Assembly (NCBI GenBank): GCA_016490735.1
Contig: JAEMWC010000389.1
Location: forward strand, 60,001-124,000
DNA from: Pachyseris speciosa
Taxonomy: Eukaryota > Cnidaria > Anthozoa > Scleractinia > Pachyseridae
DNA length: 64,000 nucleotides
Reading direction: 5' to 3'
In this document: piece after piece, positions 43,750 through 55,899 of the stretch
Layout: each line of letters opens with the position of its first letter
Position numbering within the stretch: the stretch's first letter is position 1
Program-made: the position numbers and the translations under genes
The notes under the pieces: model-generated
Database searches by the model: none
What the model saw: the letters and a program-made list of their open reading frames with translations, nothing else
What the model was told of the DNA's origin: nothing

Positions 43750-45830
43750 GTCAAGCATGTAAACAGCAATAGCGTTCGTCGTATCTAATATATATATTTA
43801 GCCAAGCCTAAAAGCGGAGCTCCAAAAGCATTCTTTTTCTACCGGCATTTACATATAGTCTGCTTGTCATATCACCCATCTGACCTCACTCAAGCTACAG
43901 ACCCAATGCTGTAGAAAATAGTATGGAAAGGTGATCTGAGCCAGTGGCACAGTGGATTTGGACCCTACGTGGATTTGCACCCTCCAGTCCAGATCTGCAT
44001 GTGGATCAGATTTGGACCCCCTAGTCCAGAACTGCTAGCAGATATGAATCCCCTTTTACAAATTTGGACCGCCACCCCTCCTAAAAACAAGCGTTCTATT
44101 GAGTAAGGTAATAAAAATTCCTTTCCAAACTGAGTTTGGAGATGTTAAAAAAGCAAAATAAAAATATTGAGGTAGGTTTTTTTTTAATAATCTTTAATAC
44201 CTTGTGTAAAAAAGAACCTGCAAAGCTAGTTTTCATCTATAAATTTTTAAAACAAAACATTTCTTAACATCTTAGAGCAATACCTAAGGACAGGTCTGTT
44301 TCCCCGTTCAACTGTAGGCAACTTAGTTACATACTTACCTACTTAGGTATGGTTTAGAGCCACTAGAAATTGGTGTAGAAGCCTGGTGATTGCTCCTTGG
44401 AATCAGTATCACATCAGATATAAGTGATTCAGATCATCACTTCATAATGAATGCAATTTCAATTATCCACAGCCTCCCATGAGACAGTCAGAAATCGGAA
44501 ATTGTGTATCCTCTGGATATATGTATGCCTCACAAAAATTATGAAAGAAAGATACATGGAAATCAATAAAAATAGATATTTTTATATTTTGATTTTTATA
44601 TTTTGATCAATTACTTCTTGACCTTACTATCACAAAAAAAAACTGCTTGCTAACATTAAGCTCATCACTCAATGCACCTACAGTGTTTTCAAAAAGAAAT
44701 CCAGCTGCTCTTCTGGCCAGTTAAGTGCAAGACCAAAAAACTTGATAATAATATATTGGGCATTTGGTTGATACCACTATCAAGGTGATTCATCAAAGCA
44801 AAAGTGCTGGAAATCCGTTAGCCATCTTAACTTGATCTTAACATACTTCATCAAACATCAGAGATTCCATTAAACATTAATGCCAAATGTCATCCAAACA
44901 TCCCACAAGATTGGTGTGACCAGCTACTAATAAAATTAATTGAAAGACTGTATGCAGGAGGAGGAAGTCCAAAGGATGTGTACATTGATGAGAAAGAGCT
45001 TACTTTAAGTTTAATTTTAAGTTTTAAGTTTAATAATACTTTGCCATGTGAATACAACTAAGTTGATACAAAACAAAAAAGTGCATGACTGGAGAATAAT
45101 TGGGAGAAACTAAATTCCCATACAAAGAATATTATCTAATATTACACATTCTAAAAACTAAGAGGTGAAATTTAAACGTGGCCCAAAGCTAACCTAATCA
45201 AATTAAATCAAATACTTATCTCTTACAAGTCACCCCTGATTTGAGATTGAGACTAAAAATCATGAAGTAATCCAAAGCAAACCTAATTAAATTACATACT
45301 TGTCACTCACAAGCTACATCTGATTTAAAATTGACACTAATAATGTAATAGATAGGACTTAAAACTGCTTAAAGAAGGTGCATGCATGATGTTCGATGGA
45401 ACACCATTCCAGTCTGTTATGTAGCGATTAAAAAAAGAAAAGCTGAAGGCCATATATATATTTAGCCATGCCAAGCCTAGAATCGGAGCTGCACACTCTC
45501 ACCGAGCAACTTCGCAAGAGTTTATTTGGGCCAGTTTAATTTGTGTCCAAAACAATTGAGCAGCAGCAGGGAAAACGAAGAGTTTTCGATAGTAAACTTT
45601 TGCAAAAAAGAAAAAAAAAAGACGGACATTCTTGAGTCTAACTACTTTGAGATGAAAGCGTAAAGGGATTCAAAGCGGATCAAAAAAAAAAACAAAACAA
45701 AACAAAAACACTGCAAGCGAACAAAGTACGATGCCGGCGAGTGTTTGCTCGAAGAAGGAGAAGGTGGAGAAATTAAACAAGACTAGCTAGTAATTAAAAT
45801 AGCTTGTAATGATAAAGCTAGGAAAATCGG
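43750..45830. other. No gene seen; flanking direct repeat
   Basis: ATATATATTTAGCCA followed by AGCCTA(A/G)AA(A/T)CGGAGCT occurs at about 43790-43820 and again at 45455-45492, so the 1.65 kb between may be an insertion. No coding domain recognised. Confidence 0.35.
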
Positions 45831-45834
45831 TATT

Positions 45835-46140
45835 TATTTTGACATAAATGCCCCTAGAAAAAAAAATAAAGGGTACAAACTCTTCGTTTACAGCAGTCAA
45901 CAGGAATTGACCGCGGTTCAGAAACAATATAACAACAAACATAAGACTTATTACAAGAAAACAAAGCACAATATGAATAATATTTCTTCGAAGATTCTTG
46001 GAGAAGGTGCAGAAATTGGACAGGTAACAAAACTATCTTGTATTAAGCTAGAAAATTTCCTTAGCAGATTTGACATAAATGTCCGTAGAAAAGACAAAAA
46101 AGAGGTCCGTACCTGATCGTTTAGAGCAGTCAACAGGAAT
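45835..46140. repeat. Diverged direct repeat pair
   Basis: GACATAAATG-CC-TAGAAAA and CAGCAGTCAACAGGAAT-type blocks occur at 45840-45908 and 46068-46140. No gene. Confidence 0.5.
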
Positions 46141-46798
46141 CACTGAGACAGCAATCACTCGGAATGCGACAGAGCTGAATAATAGAGCCATTTCCCACAA
46201 AATCTTTCCTTGGCTTACACAAAACACTTAAGTGTTTTGATGGTTTTACTGTTACTTCCCATGTCTTCCGAAGAACCTTCTTCAATTAATGATTCTCAGT
46301 GGCAAAACATCATCCAGATAACGTAGAAAGCGCTTGCCAAACCAAACGAGCATTTCTCTCGCAGACCCGTCCACTTTAAAATTTATCAAAACCAGCCAGC
46401 CAGTCAACCCATTTCGCTGTTTTTAACATCCAAACGCTGATTCTTACCGGTTCAAACAAACGACATGTTTAAAGACGGCGAAACTTAATTGTTGTTTACA
46501 GGCTGCTTTCGACGAAGATCTCTTAAAGACTTGACGAAGTGAAACGCGCTGGGTTTTGACTGTTTTGGCAGCATTTTGACAACTTAAAGGTCAAATGAAC
46601 CAAAATTTCAAAGTTTTTTTCTTAAGTCAATTTTTATTGAATTTTGTAGCTTAAGTAAGAAATAAACATATTCTGGAGTTTCAGAGCGATCGGGTATTGC
46701 ATCCCAGAGATATCGGATGCTGAAAAGTGCTTAGTTTTGGCTGTGATATTCGTAGAGCGGTCGGGTCAATTGTCGGGAATTTGTCGGAATTAACAGTA

Positions 46799-46818
46799 GT
46801 GACGTCACTATTGGCGAG
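46799..46818 (+). promoter_or_regulatory. CRE-containing subterminal block, left
   Basis: GTGACGTCACTATTGGCGAG includes the palindrome TGACGTCA (CREB/ATF consensus). It is about 70 bp before the THAP coding remnant and is repeated in inverted orientation at 51456-51475. Confidence 0.55.
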
Positions 46819-46869
46819 CTGAAAAATTGCGGGAACATTAAAAACTACAAGTGAGTCTTGAAATTAGTG

Positions 46870-47225
46870 TCGTTTTTTTTAGCGGAAAGCACCGTGTTTT
46901 GTGCTGCAATAAACTGCAGCAACAATTCCAAGTGTAAAGTAAGTACTTTCAAGTTTCCACATGACCCAAAACTACGGAGGAAATGGCTCATAAGACTGAA
47001 GAGGGAATCGCTTGTGCAGACCATTTTACATTTCACACCACACATCTTCAAACAAAATCTCGTGGCAAGGAGTTCGCTAGTTCCAGCTTTCAAGCCACGA
47101 AGACTGACTTGAAACATTATGCCGTACCAACTTTTTTAAAGAATAAAAACGTGGAATCCAAAACAAAAATCGGCCAGAAAAGAAGCAACACCGACAACAA
47201 TTCTAGACCGCCGAATAACGGGACG
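46870..47225 (+). pseudogene. THAP-domain gene remnant
   Basis: Frame 1 gives CAAINCSNNSKCKVSTFKF and PHDPKLRRKWLIRLKRE, the N-terminal C2CH half with the AVPTIF-type end found later. The middle, CADHFT, is in another frame (about 47004-47035), FKQNLVAR returns to frame 1, and LKHYAVPTFL is again in the second frame up to the stop near 47231. Three indels are needed to reconcile a single domain. THAP domains bind specific DNA, usually transposon ends. Confidence 0.78.
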
Positions 47226-47239
47226 ACTTGAAGCGGCAA

Positions 47240-48400
47240 TTCCTAATGTATTCGCTCAGCGTTTGCAAAACGGCAGAAAGTTAGCAGTAGGCATTTTCCA
47301 TCTTGTTTGAAATAGCTGGAAGTAGAGTGATTCTTTTGCTCTCTCTGATAATTAGATCTTATATTAAGTTTGCTGGGATGTGAAGAGCTAAGACGTCCGT
47401 GCAAACCATTGATATTCTTATAAGTGGCGTACAAATCGAATTTACGTCGTGAACAGTAGCCGTAAATATATTTGGCCAGAGCCTTTCACTTCGCATCCTT
47501 TCAGAAAAGTAAGCGCTTGTTAACATTCAAGGAGGATGATCTTAGTGGTTGGATAATAATATCCTAGAAAGCGGAGTAACTGAGCGTCCTCTTCACACGG
47601 GAACCTGGACGGGAGTTTGACCTCACGGGAACAAGTTGTCTCAGATTTATAAGCCGAAAGCCAGGCAATTGCTCCAAATTGAAAATTAATTATGTCGCCT
47701 TAGCTTGCGATATATCGGCAAGCAGAACTTCAATTCAACTTGTTCAAAACTGGTAATGCGAGATAAAAGAACATCGCGAGTATTTTCAAAACAAAGCCGT
47801 CTGTTTGCATATCAGACGTGCTTAAAAGCAGGTGCTCTGTAATGTGATACTTAAGTTATAGTGCTAAGATCGCTAACACCTCCATTGCGAGATATGGAAA
47901 CTCATGTTTTTTTTTTTTTAAGAAATTAAACAAACCTTTGTCCATCCATCCATTTTTGTGCACTGACATTTGTGGTCAGTTACTCGAGCGTTCTCGTCGC
48001 TAGTGTTTACGCTACTGAATAATCAAGGTGAATCAGTTTTTATAGTTTTATTCGCCCGCGCATGTGACAATTTCGCTCGAATCGAATCAGGATGCAACGT
48101 TCTTGTTTTATTTACAAACATTTGGTTATATCGTAGGTCACAAGTAAATAAACTTAATAAAATGTGTTCCCTCTACTTTTTTGGCTGTTTATTTATGCAC
48201 GGTTTTTTGTTCCTGTTTACTACAACTTCGTTGTCGCTCCACATGTATTTCTAGTCCTTCTGATGTTACTTTCAGTTTATGGTGCGTCTTTTTACCAAGT
48301 GTTGCTGAGTTTGGGGTGTGTTTTATAGCCGAGTGCACCTTATAACCGAAAAACTATGGTACTTTCACGTGGAAAGCTCTCTCTTAATTTTTCTTTTTTA
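47240..48400. other. Transposon interior, no gene seen
   Basis: AT-rich sequence without recognisable domains; a T-run at 47908-47919. Confidence 0.4.
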
Positions 48401-49865
48401 TTTATTTATTTTTTTTTACCAAAAACAAGATGACAGCTTCTCATGTATCCAATAGGTATATTGCCTTTTGGCAACATATCTGTATGTACTGACAGAAAAG
48501 AGGAAAAACGTACTCAATCTATATATAATACCATAGAGGGTGATAAAGGGGGGGTCTTGATCACGTTTCACGGGAAATAAAACGGCTGTTTCACATTTCA
48601 CGGACAATAAAATGGGGACTTCACGTTTCACGAGAAAAAAAGCGATGTTCTTAGGGAGTGTACGTAATGTGGCGGGGGGGGGGGGGAGGGGTGGCGTGGA
48701 GGTGGGCTGGAGTAACTATACAATAGTTTAATAGGATACCCTCCTTGGCCCTCCACTGATGTCTTGAAAATAAAGCATGGCCCTTCACAGATAGTCAGAG
48801 TAAAAAGGAGGCCACCCCTCCCCCCCTCCAAAAAAAAAATAAATAAATAACGTAAGTTTCCTTTGCCTATTTTCCATTGTTTTCGAAAATTTATTCATTC
48901 GAAACTGTACAGTAAAGGAAACCCACGAACCCATAACGTTTGAGACGTTTGAATTGAGAGTAAAAATGCTGTTTGATAAATGGATGACCCTTCCCCTAAG
49001 GATGATTTTTTTTTCGGTGACCCTCCCCCAAATTACTCCAGCCGACCCTCCCACATGATAAAACATACAATCCCTTACTTTGGTCAGAAGAAGAACTACA
49101 GTCAAAGCACTCCCTTGTCTGATGTTTTTTTTTTTTAAACTGGTGAACAGTACACAGCCACAGCTTTTGTTAACATATTTTCTATTCGACGAGTTTCCTC
49201 TGATCACACAGACTTCATCAGGGATTGTAACGAGATTGGTGAAAGAACATGTTTTTTTACTAAATGTTTACAGTACAATGCAAGTTTAAATTAGGGTGTG
49301 AACAGCGAAAAAACAACCACAAACAAACAAATGCACACAGGATATAAGGTAAGAATGTGCTTGCAGTTATTGTTTAATTTTGGGGCTCATGATTTAACGT
49401 GGCAAACATTGAAAAACAGACCTTCTCCTTGTGGATTAAGGATTTCTTGTTACTGTCTGCCATATAACTCATCAAAACAGTTACGTTTGGTAGAATCTCG
49501 CGACCTTCAGAGGCTGTTTCCATTGATGAGCAAAGCTATCCCAGACAGGTTTCCATGGCAATCACGGCCCAGGGTCAAGAATGACGTTTCAGATTGCAAT
49601 GGAACGCAGTATAGTTTGTTCTGTACCATATGGCATCTATTGTTATAATTTCTCTCAAAATTAAAGAAACATGAAACGAAATCACAGTTCACAGTCAATT
49701 AAACACCCGATTCTCATTTGACAGACAATTATAATCAAAAATCACGGATCACGGTTATTACCACAGCCACATTTCAAGAGGAAAAAAACGGCCATTTCAC
49801 ATTTCACGGGAAATTAAAAAGGCAATTCACGGCTCACGAAAATACCCTTTAACACCCTCACAATA
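48400..49865. repeat. Repeat-rich interior with TTTCACGG units
   Basis: CACATTTCACGG and close variants recur at 48565-48635 and 49735-49830 in the same orientation. Between them a G-run (48672-48687) and a partly inverted pair TTACTCCAGCC / GGCTGGAGTAA (49034 and 48702) suggest another inserted element. No gene seen. Confidence 0.45.
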
Positions 49866-50165
49866 CTCTCAAACCTTGGGTGACAAAATTTTCACCACCT
49901 TTTTCCTCATTTGGTTCATAAAATTCTTAGTGGCATGAATTATATACCCTCTGGGGCTACATAATATTTCATTTTACAGTCAAAGGACATAATAATTTAT
50001 CATCTAAGTATTTTCAATCCTAAAGGAATGCTTGATTTGTTTTGGCAGCAGTTTTGGTGGTATGACAAATACATATATCTGTACCAATGGTGCAAGTAAC
50101 CACATCTAGATTGGATGGAGTTATGGGACAATGAATTATGTTAAATCACTTTGACATCATGCAAG

Positions 50166-50381
50166 TTATTGCAAGTAGTGTAATGATACAGAATATATAC
50201 CAAATGGAAAACTTTCAGGGAGGTTGTTAATGGCCATGAGATGTTTAGCATCAGTGTACAGCCCACCATTCACAAGCTTGCTCATTTCTAGACCAAAATT
50301 ATGACTATGCTCTTTTCCGTGGCCATTTTGATACTGACATACACCATTTGTAGGTGAACTCCTTACATGACAATCCCACAT
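50166..50381 (-). other. Unrecognised minus-strand frame, possible exon
   Basis: A 71-codon frame with varied composition (NFGLEMSKLVNGGLYTDAKH, LPESFPFGIY) lies 156 bp downstream of the P2X7-like stop on the same strand. The composition looks protein-like, but no family is recognised and no splice link to its neighbour is evident. Confidence 0.2.
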
Positions 50382-50536
50382 AATTCATGCATTACCCAAA
50401 ATCAGAAACCTTTTCCAGACACACATACTTATGTTGGTGATGGTCCGACAAAAAATATGACAATGTTTACAAGCATACATATACATCCCCATTTAGTGGC
50501 TCATTATAAATCGGGCCTTCATTCTCTAGATACTGG

Positions 50537-51298
50537 TTATAAGTTATCTAAATAACAGCTGCACACAGCAGTAAAATTCTCATTCTCAGTAATACAGGAC
50601 ATGGAATGTGGTATCTTATCAGATGACTTTGAGATTTCACGACAGCAGACACTTTCCTGCCCAGTTTGCATGGGCAGACAGTTTCCAGAAATGCACCTGC
50701 ATTTTAAGTGCAAGTCAAGATTGTAAAGAAAAGTAAACATTTCATTAAGAAAAGTATATAAGATTTAATCACTGGCATTTTGTCAATTCACGGATACCCC
50801 TGTTACAACGATTGTACATGTTATCTAGCCTTTGGGATTGTTCACGCAGTGTCATCGGAATGAAATCGGACTCACAAAAACAGCTGCATGGAAATTATGG
50901 TATTGCATAACAGTCAACAGTGAAAATGTACAAAAAACACAGGGAGCAGATAAAATGCGTGAAATGAAAGCGAACAGCATGAAGTTGTAATTTCATGGCC
51001 ACCTTTTCATAGTATGGTGAATATGAATATAGAAGAAACGCGGATCAAAACAACAGTAGCGCATGGAAGTATGGCTTCACAGTATACATCGAAAATACAA
51101 TTAAACACCACAGAGAACAAAGCAAATGCTTCAAGGGCAATTCCAACGTTTTTATTGACCATTCTACGGCGATCTTTTACAGTATATTGAGTAAACAAAT
51201 GCTCACCAATCCACTTGACCGATTCGGTCCTTGTTTACATCGTATTCTTTGTAGTCAGACGAGTCATCGGAGGTTCCAGCATACGATTCCGTGGCCAT
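50537..51298 (-). CDS. P2X7-C-terminus-like zinc-domain protein, two exons
   Basis: Exon 1 (51298-51207) encodes an acidic start, MATESYAGTSDD, ending DRIGQVD and two bases of a Trp codon at a GTGAGC donor. Exon 2 (50696-50537) follows acceptor AAATGCAG and reads CISGNCLPMQTGQESVCCREI, then CITENENFTAVC and a stop. The join is in phase, giving 83 residues. W-C-x-x-G-N-C-x-x-M-x-T-x-x-E-x-x-CC-x-E-I is the cysteine signature of the intracellular zinc domain of P2X7-like proteins, which is widely dispersed in cnidarians without the channel. The first pair reads C-I-S-G-N-C, keeping Cys but not the usual C-x-C. The domain stops short of its usual C-terminal part. There is no membrane segment, so it is not a receptor channel. 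Confidence 0.72.
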
Positions 51299-51455
51299 TA
51301 ATCAGTGCATTAATTGGTTCATACTAATACCGCTCTACGTTAAAAACCACATGTTCGACTTCCTCGGCCTTTTTCGAAGAGAGAACGAAAGGTTAAAACG
51401 AAGAACTTTTCGACAGATCGCAAAGAATAAAGTATAGCATTGAGCTCCTCATCCA

Positions 51456-51475
51456 CTCGCCAATAGTGACGTCAC
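51456..51475 (-). promoter_or_regulatory. CRE-containing subterminal block, right
   Basis: Inverted identical copy of the 20-bp block at 46799-46818, 158 bp upstream of the P2X7-like ATG. The shared block suggests a common promoter element or transposase-binding site. Confidence 0.55.
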
Positions 51476-52924
51476 AACAACACATGCTTGTTTCCATTCC
51501 TTCCATGTCAAGCGCGCGGCCATTTCAGAAACGTTTTCGTTTGTTCTTCGGATATTTCCGTACTCCCTGTTGTTTTACTCCCTTAAAAGCTCAGATAGGA
51601 CAATTTCTACGTGATTTTGTATTCCAGTAGTCCTCTTTAGTGTTCGTTCACTTTGAAATGACACAAAGAAAAGTTTTCGAAATTTTGGTTCATTTGACCT
51701 TTAATGTTACCCCTCACGGAATGAATGCGATGCGTCAAAAGACAGAAATTAGAGACATGCGCAGTACGGATACGAGTAATGGCCGGTCACTTCAACAAGA
51801 ATGCTATGGGGACTTTGTTGTTTAATATCTTTATGAAACGCGAAGTTTCAGCCACCGTCAAAAGCAAGGTTAAAGAATGGTACATGATCGAAATATCTAC
51901 CGTTTTCTATTTCGATTTTTTTCCCCGAAGTTTATACAGTGCCTATTTTATTTACTTGAATGCACACTGTTCGGTGCGTTGCTGGTTAAAAAAAATTTCG
52001 CGACGGTAAAGTTTAAGATCAGTCATTCAGTTTGTCAGTGGGTCAACTTTAGGAGTCCTGCGTTGTGTCCCTGTGAAGCTATTTCATTATTATTCACGCG
52101 CGCTTGAAGTCGTCAAGAATCGTCTCATGCTGGGTTGGAGAGTTGTTCGAATTGAGGGAAAGCAACTGAAGAGTGCTGGCAAGGTACGGAAAGAGTTTTT
52201 CAAATCTTGATGACGTACTTAACACTAATAATACAGTACAAAATACTTAAACTTAACACTTCTGAAATTGTTGTAATGGTAAACACAATAAAAATCGGAA
52301 ACCAGTGAACCTTGAGCATTGTATATAGAATTTAGTTTTATGAACCAAATCGGTCACCGAGGTTCCACATTTTGTACTTTGGCAAAACAATGTGGCAATT
52401 TCGATTCATCAACTACTTACTGCAACCTGCTCTTCATGGCTTATCAGTGTATATCATTACTGTTATTGTCATGCTCTTAGACAATTAAACTCAGAATGAA
52501 AAGCTTAAGCTTATGTAATTTCACTATCCTTTATTTGTTTGTTGTTGTTTTTTAATTTTGTTGTTTTTTTAATGCCAGCTCAGTACTTCAGTACTTCAGC
52601 AAGCTAAGGGGATCTCTGAAACCTCGTTCGTCTTCTGTGGACTAAACTTATGTTGTGTTTTTTGGAACACAATAATTATTACTGTCTTTGTTTTAAGACA
52701 GTCAATGTACGGGACAAAATTATGTTTGATGCTTTAGCATCCCTGGCCTACCAGGGAGATATGTGAGGGAATGCAAGGAGATGGATGGGATTCTTTGCCC
52801 AAGGGTAGGGGAAAATCTTGACATTGCTTTATGATCAAAGATTAGGGGGTTGGGAAATTCTTAACTTTGAAAAAGATGTTACAAGGATTTTCAACTGAAA
52901 GACAGCTCACCTAGGGGACTTTGC

Positions 52925-53044
52925 AATAATAATAATAATTATAATAATAGTCTTTATTCAATCAAAGGATAAAAATATATATCCTAAGTTACAGTGAAAA
53001 TGTATTAAAAGATACACAATGAAATACAATAATGATATAATAAG

Positions 53045-53079
<35 letters not shown>

Positions 53080-53360
53080 TCTATTTACAAAAGTTTTCTT
53101 GTGTCTCTCCGTTTTTATCTGAGGAAGGTGACACCTTCTCCTGCGCAAATCTTGTCTTGAGAGATTCCCCAACCCCCCGGGGAAATTCCTGAAGTTTGCT
53201 CGACTGATTTTACAATCCCCCTGGTTAGCCCAGGAGTTGACCCCACAGGGAAACCGATGACATGTGCATAAATCTACCATCCTGCACCTTAAAAAAAATA
53301 CATACTGTTCATTAACTGTCAAGCATTTAATTCTTAATACTGGTAACACCAAGTAAAATT
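52925..53360 (-). mobile_element. LINE-like 3' end with (ATT)n tail
   Basis: The plus strand starts (AATAAT)n followed by AGTCTTTATT, the typical complement of a LINE 3' end with AATAAAGACT. Reading back on the minus strand gives only short frames. Confidence 0.5.
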
Positions 53361-54139
53361 GTTCCCAGTTTCTGGTACCTGCTACTATTTACAACTGACA
53401 TCAACTTCACAATTAAAGCCTGAATATTTGAAAGCTGTGTCCATTTTTTTGGTTAATTTCACTTGAAATAAATAACTCTCTTTTCCTTTACTTTACATTA
53501 GGGCTAAAAATATTCCTGTCACTAAAATTACCCTTTGGAGTTTCATAATAAAGAATGATTGATACCATTGCATTTCATTTATATTACACCAAAAATTCTT
53601 CGAAAACAGCACCTAAAGACAATATCCCTGGTTTAATTAGGATAATTTATCCTCAAATATTCACTTAAACTATCAAGGGTTCATGCCACTAAGAGTAAGC
53701 ACAGGCTGTGTGTGATTTGCTGTATTTCAATGAAAGAAAAGTGAGTCCTTTGATGACTTGATAACAACATTTTCTCACACATCTTGATATTCAGGTTTTC
53801 TAGTAGCATGAGTCATGTGATTGCTGCCTACTGAAACTAGGACCACGGGTTCATATTTGCTGTTTGCAAACCTCTTACACAGAATTAATTTGTCTGCCTC
53901 CCCTAAAAGAACATTCCAGTCTGACAAAGTAGTTGGGGGAAACAATCAGATTTTTTGGGGGGACTACAATTAAATAAAATACTGAAGATTAAGTGTAATG
54001 CAATTGGTGTCTTTTCGTTAGATAACCAACATGCATGTTGTAAATATCTAATGCAAGCCATGAACATTACACTCCTATGATTTGCTCCATTTTTGCCATG
54101 GGCAAATGTATCCACAAGGGATAATTGTTTAAAACTTCT

Positions 54140-54320
54140 TTTTGTTTGAGTTGGTTTTTCAGTTTTGTTGCAACAGATTTGTCCCCATTAGTTTTTTGAT
54201 GTTTTTCTTCAAGGACATGGTCTTCAAAAATCTGTCTTGTTTTGTAATTTGTTGTTGTATGGTGAGAGTCTCTTTCTTCAAATTACCGTTCCTTCTCCGT
54301 AGAAATACTGAAAACAAGGG
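54140..54320 (-). pseudogene. Candidate exon with lysine-rich coiled coil
   Basis: After an acceptor-like TTGTTTTCAG (minus strand, about 54307) the frame reads LRRRNGNLKKETLTIQQQI ... KKNIKKLMG and reaches a stop near 54160. It may belong with the coiled-coil exon at 55400-55890. Not recognised beyond that. Confidence 0.3.
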
Positions 54321-55399
54321 AAAAAGTCACAAAAATTATTGACATGTGGCTTTGAAAACAAATTATTTCATTTAATTCATATTTTGAAAAGTCTGAACCT
54401 TAAACTCTCAGTTCTACATCTAGATGTTGGCACTTTATTTATTGATTGTGTTTTAATTTACACCTGTGAATGTTATTTTTTTTATTACTGTCGAGAACGT
54501 CGGTGTTTTTTTGTCAAGTGGAAAGGTATTTACACAGTTTTCTCAGTAAGCGTTTTGTCCACTTGAACTCAAAATCTTACATGTGCCTAAGCTTAAATTT
54601 AACTGGAGAAAGGCACGAAAAGTCGAAGAATTAAAACTAGATTGAACTCGACATAAGAAGGACGACAAAAACTTGAATATTCTAGGTACCTCGCGATAAT
54701 TTTGATCGCATAGGCTGACCCCTCAGCGGTCCGCACAACGTCGGATACTGTACCATTTAAAGTGTTTTTCATGTGTGTTTTTTACCTTCGGGTAATGTTT
54801 CTTAGAGATAACTGAATTTTTGTGTTGGCATATATCTAAATATATCTAAAATGGTTTGTTTCTTTCAGCTCTGCTACATTATTTAGTGTCCAAAATAAAA
54901 TCAAAGTCTGGATGCACAATTCACCAGACCGAATTAACACGGGATTAACAGCTGCGAAATTATAACAAGACCTTTTGAAGCGGTCAATTTAAACATACTT
55001 TGTAGTAAGTTTTAAGGCGTCTCTTTCAGTATTTCTAAAGTTAAAGTTTCTTCTTTTACCCCCTTTTAAGGAGAATGCACTAACGTTTTTCACCCCGCTA
55101 GCTACCCGCAAAAATGTACAAAGGATTTTCACAAGCTCCGTGGCTTTTCTTCGTGACATTATTAAATATTCAACGTTGTTTTACTCAAATGTCAATGAAT
55201 GTTCGTTGTGTGGCCCAGTTTAACTTAACCTTAAGCTTATAAAGCCTTAAAAAGCATTATATCTGCACTGAAAATGAATAAACAGGCCGGATGCGGGTTA
55301 GTTGTTTCACGTCAAAAACAGATTCGTTGCATTTGCGTGTGTTTACATTTTCCGTGTTTGGAAGCCCACTCAAAGCAGCCGTGATAATAAGTATGCCAG

Positions 55400-55890
55400 T
55401 TAAAAAACTGACTTGAGTTATACATTTACCCATTTTTTCCTTAACCAAAGCTTTCTATACTTTTTCGAAGCGTTTGGATTGTCCTTTTCAGTCCTGTGTT
55501 TTCAGCTGTTAGTCGTTTACTCTCACGAGAGAGTTATTCGATCCTCTCAATCTCGCTTGCAAACTTGAGAAAAACACTTTCTGGAGTTGCTGTCGCTGAA
55601 ACCTGACCACCAACACTTGAACTGTTTTCATTTGTTTTCTCTTCTGTTTTTATTTTCTTCGCCTGCTGATATTTACTAGAAAACTGCCCGCCGATAAATT
55701 GGCTGACATTTTTGTTTCGCAACTTTCGTTGTAAACAATTAACGAAAAAGCCCGCGTTTCCAGGAAACAGCAGTCTTTCAAGGTAAAGTACTCTGCGCAT
55801 GTCAAAAAATTTCGGGGGTTGTGGACATAGGAGGGTGGATCCCCTTCCGTGAGGGGTAAATGTCAGATTTTGAGAAGTGCACATGCACAT
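55400..55890 (-). pseudogene. Coiled-coil protein remnant with internal stop
   Basis: The minus-strand frame from the Met near 55800 reads MRRVLYLERLLFPGN, VSQFIGGQFSSKYQQAKK, then FASEIERIE-stop-LSRESKRLTAEN and TIQTLRKSIES. One TAA interrupts what would be a continuous heptad-rich segment. I do not recognise the family; its position next to an element terminus suggests a transposon gene. Confidence 0.4.
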
Positions 55891-55899
55891 GCATTTGAT

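Larger units (their letters stand above)
46588..51700. mobile_element. Kolobok-like DNA transposon, 5.1 kb
   Basis: The ends are AGGTCAAATGAACCAAAAT on the left and its complement on the right, each bordered by TTAA (46584-46587 and 51701-51704), as expected for TTAA-targeting superfamilies such as Kolobok or piggyBac. Both subterminal regions hold the same 20-bp block with a CRE palindrome (46799-46818 and 51456-51475, inverted). A THAP gene lies inside the left end and a P2X7-C-terminus-like gene inside the right end, pointing at each other. The interior is filled with other repeats, and no transposase core is legible. Confidence 0.6.
51708..55859. mobile_element. 4.2-kb unit bounded by 15-bp inverted repeats
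   Basis: TTACCCCTCACGGAA at 51708-51722 and its exact complement at 55845-55859, with ATG immediately outside on both sides (possible 3-bp duplication). Both ends also carry CATGCGCAG about 30-50 bp inside. The interior has a LINE tail, a coiled-coil-coding remnant on the minus strand and little else. It abuts the right end of the Kolobok-like element. 51870-52920 and 53360-54140 contain no gene that I can identify. Confidence 0.5.

Noticed and set aside
43790..45492. LTR retrotransposon between the direct repeats
   Set aside because: The repeats are only about 35 bp, there is no primer-binding site or polypurine tract that I can identify, and no gag/pol coding.
48785..49207. 140-codon minus-strand frame
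   Set aside because: Low-complexity C/T-rich flanks, no domain, and it crosses several repeat boundaries.
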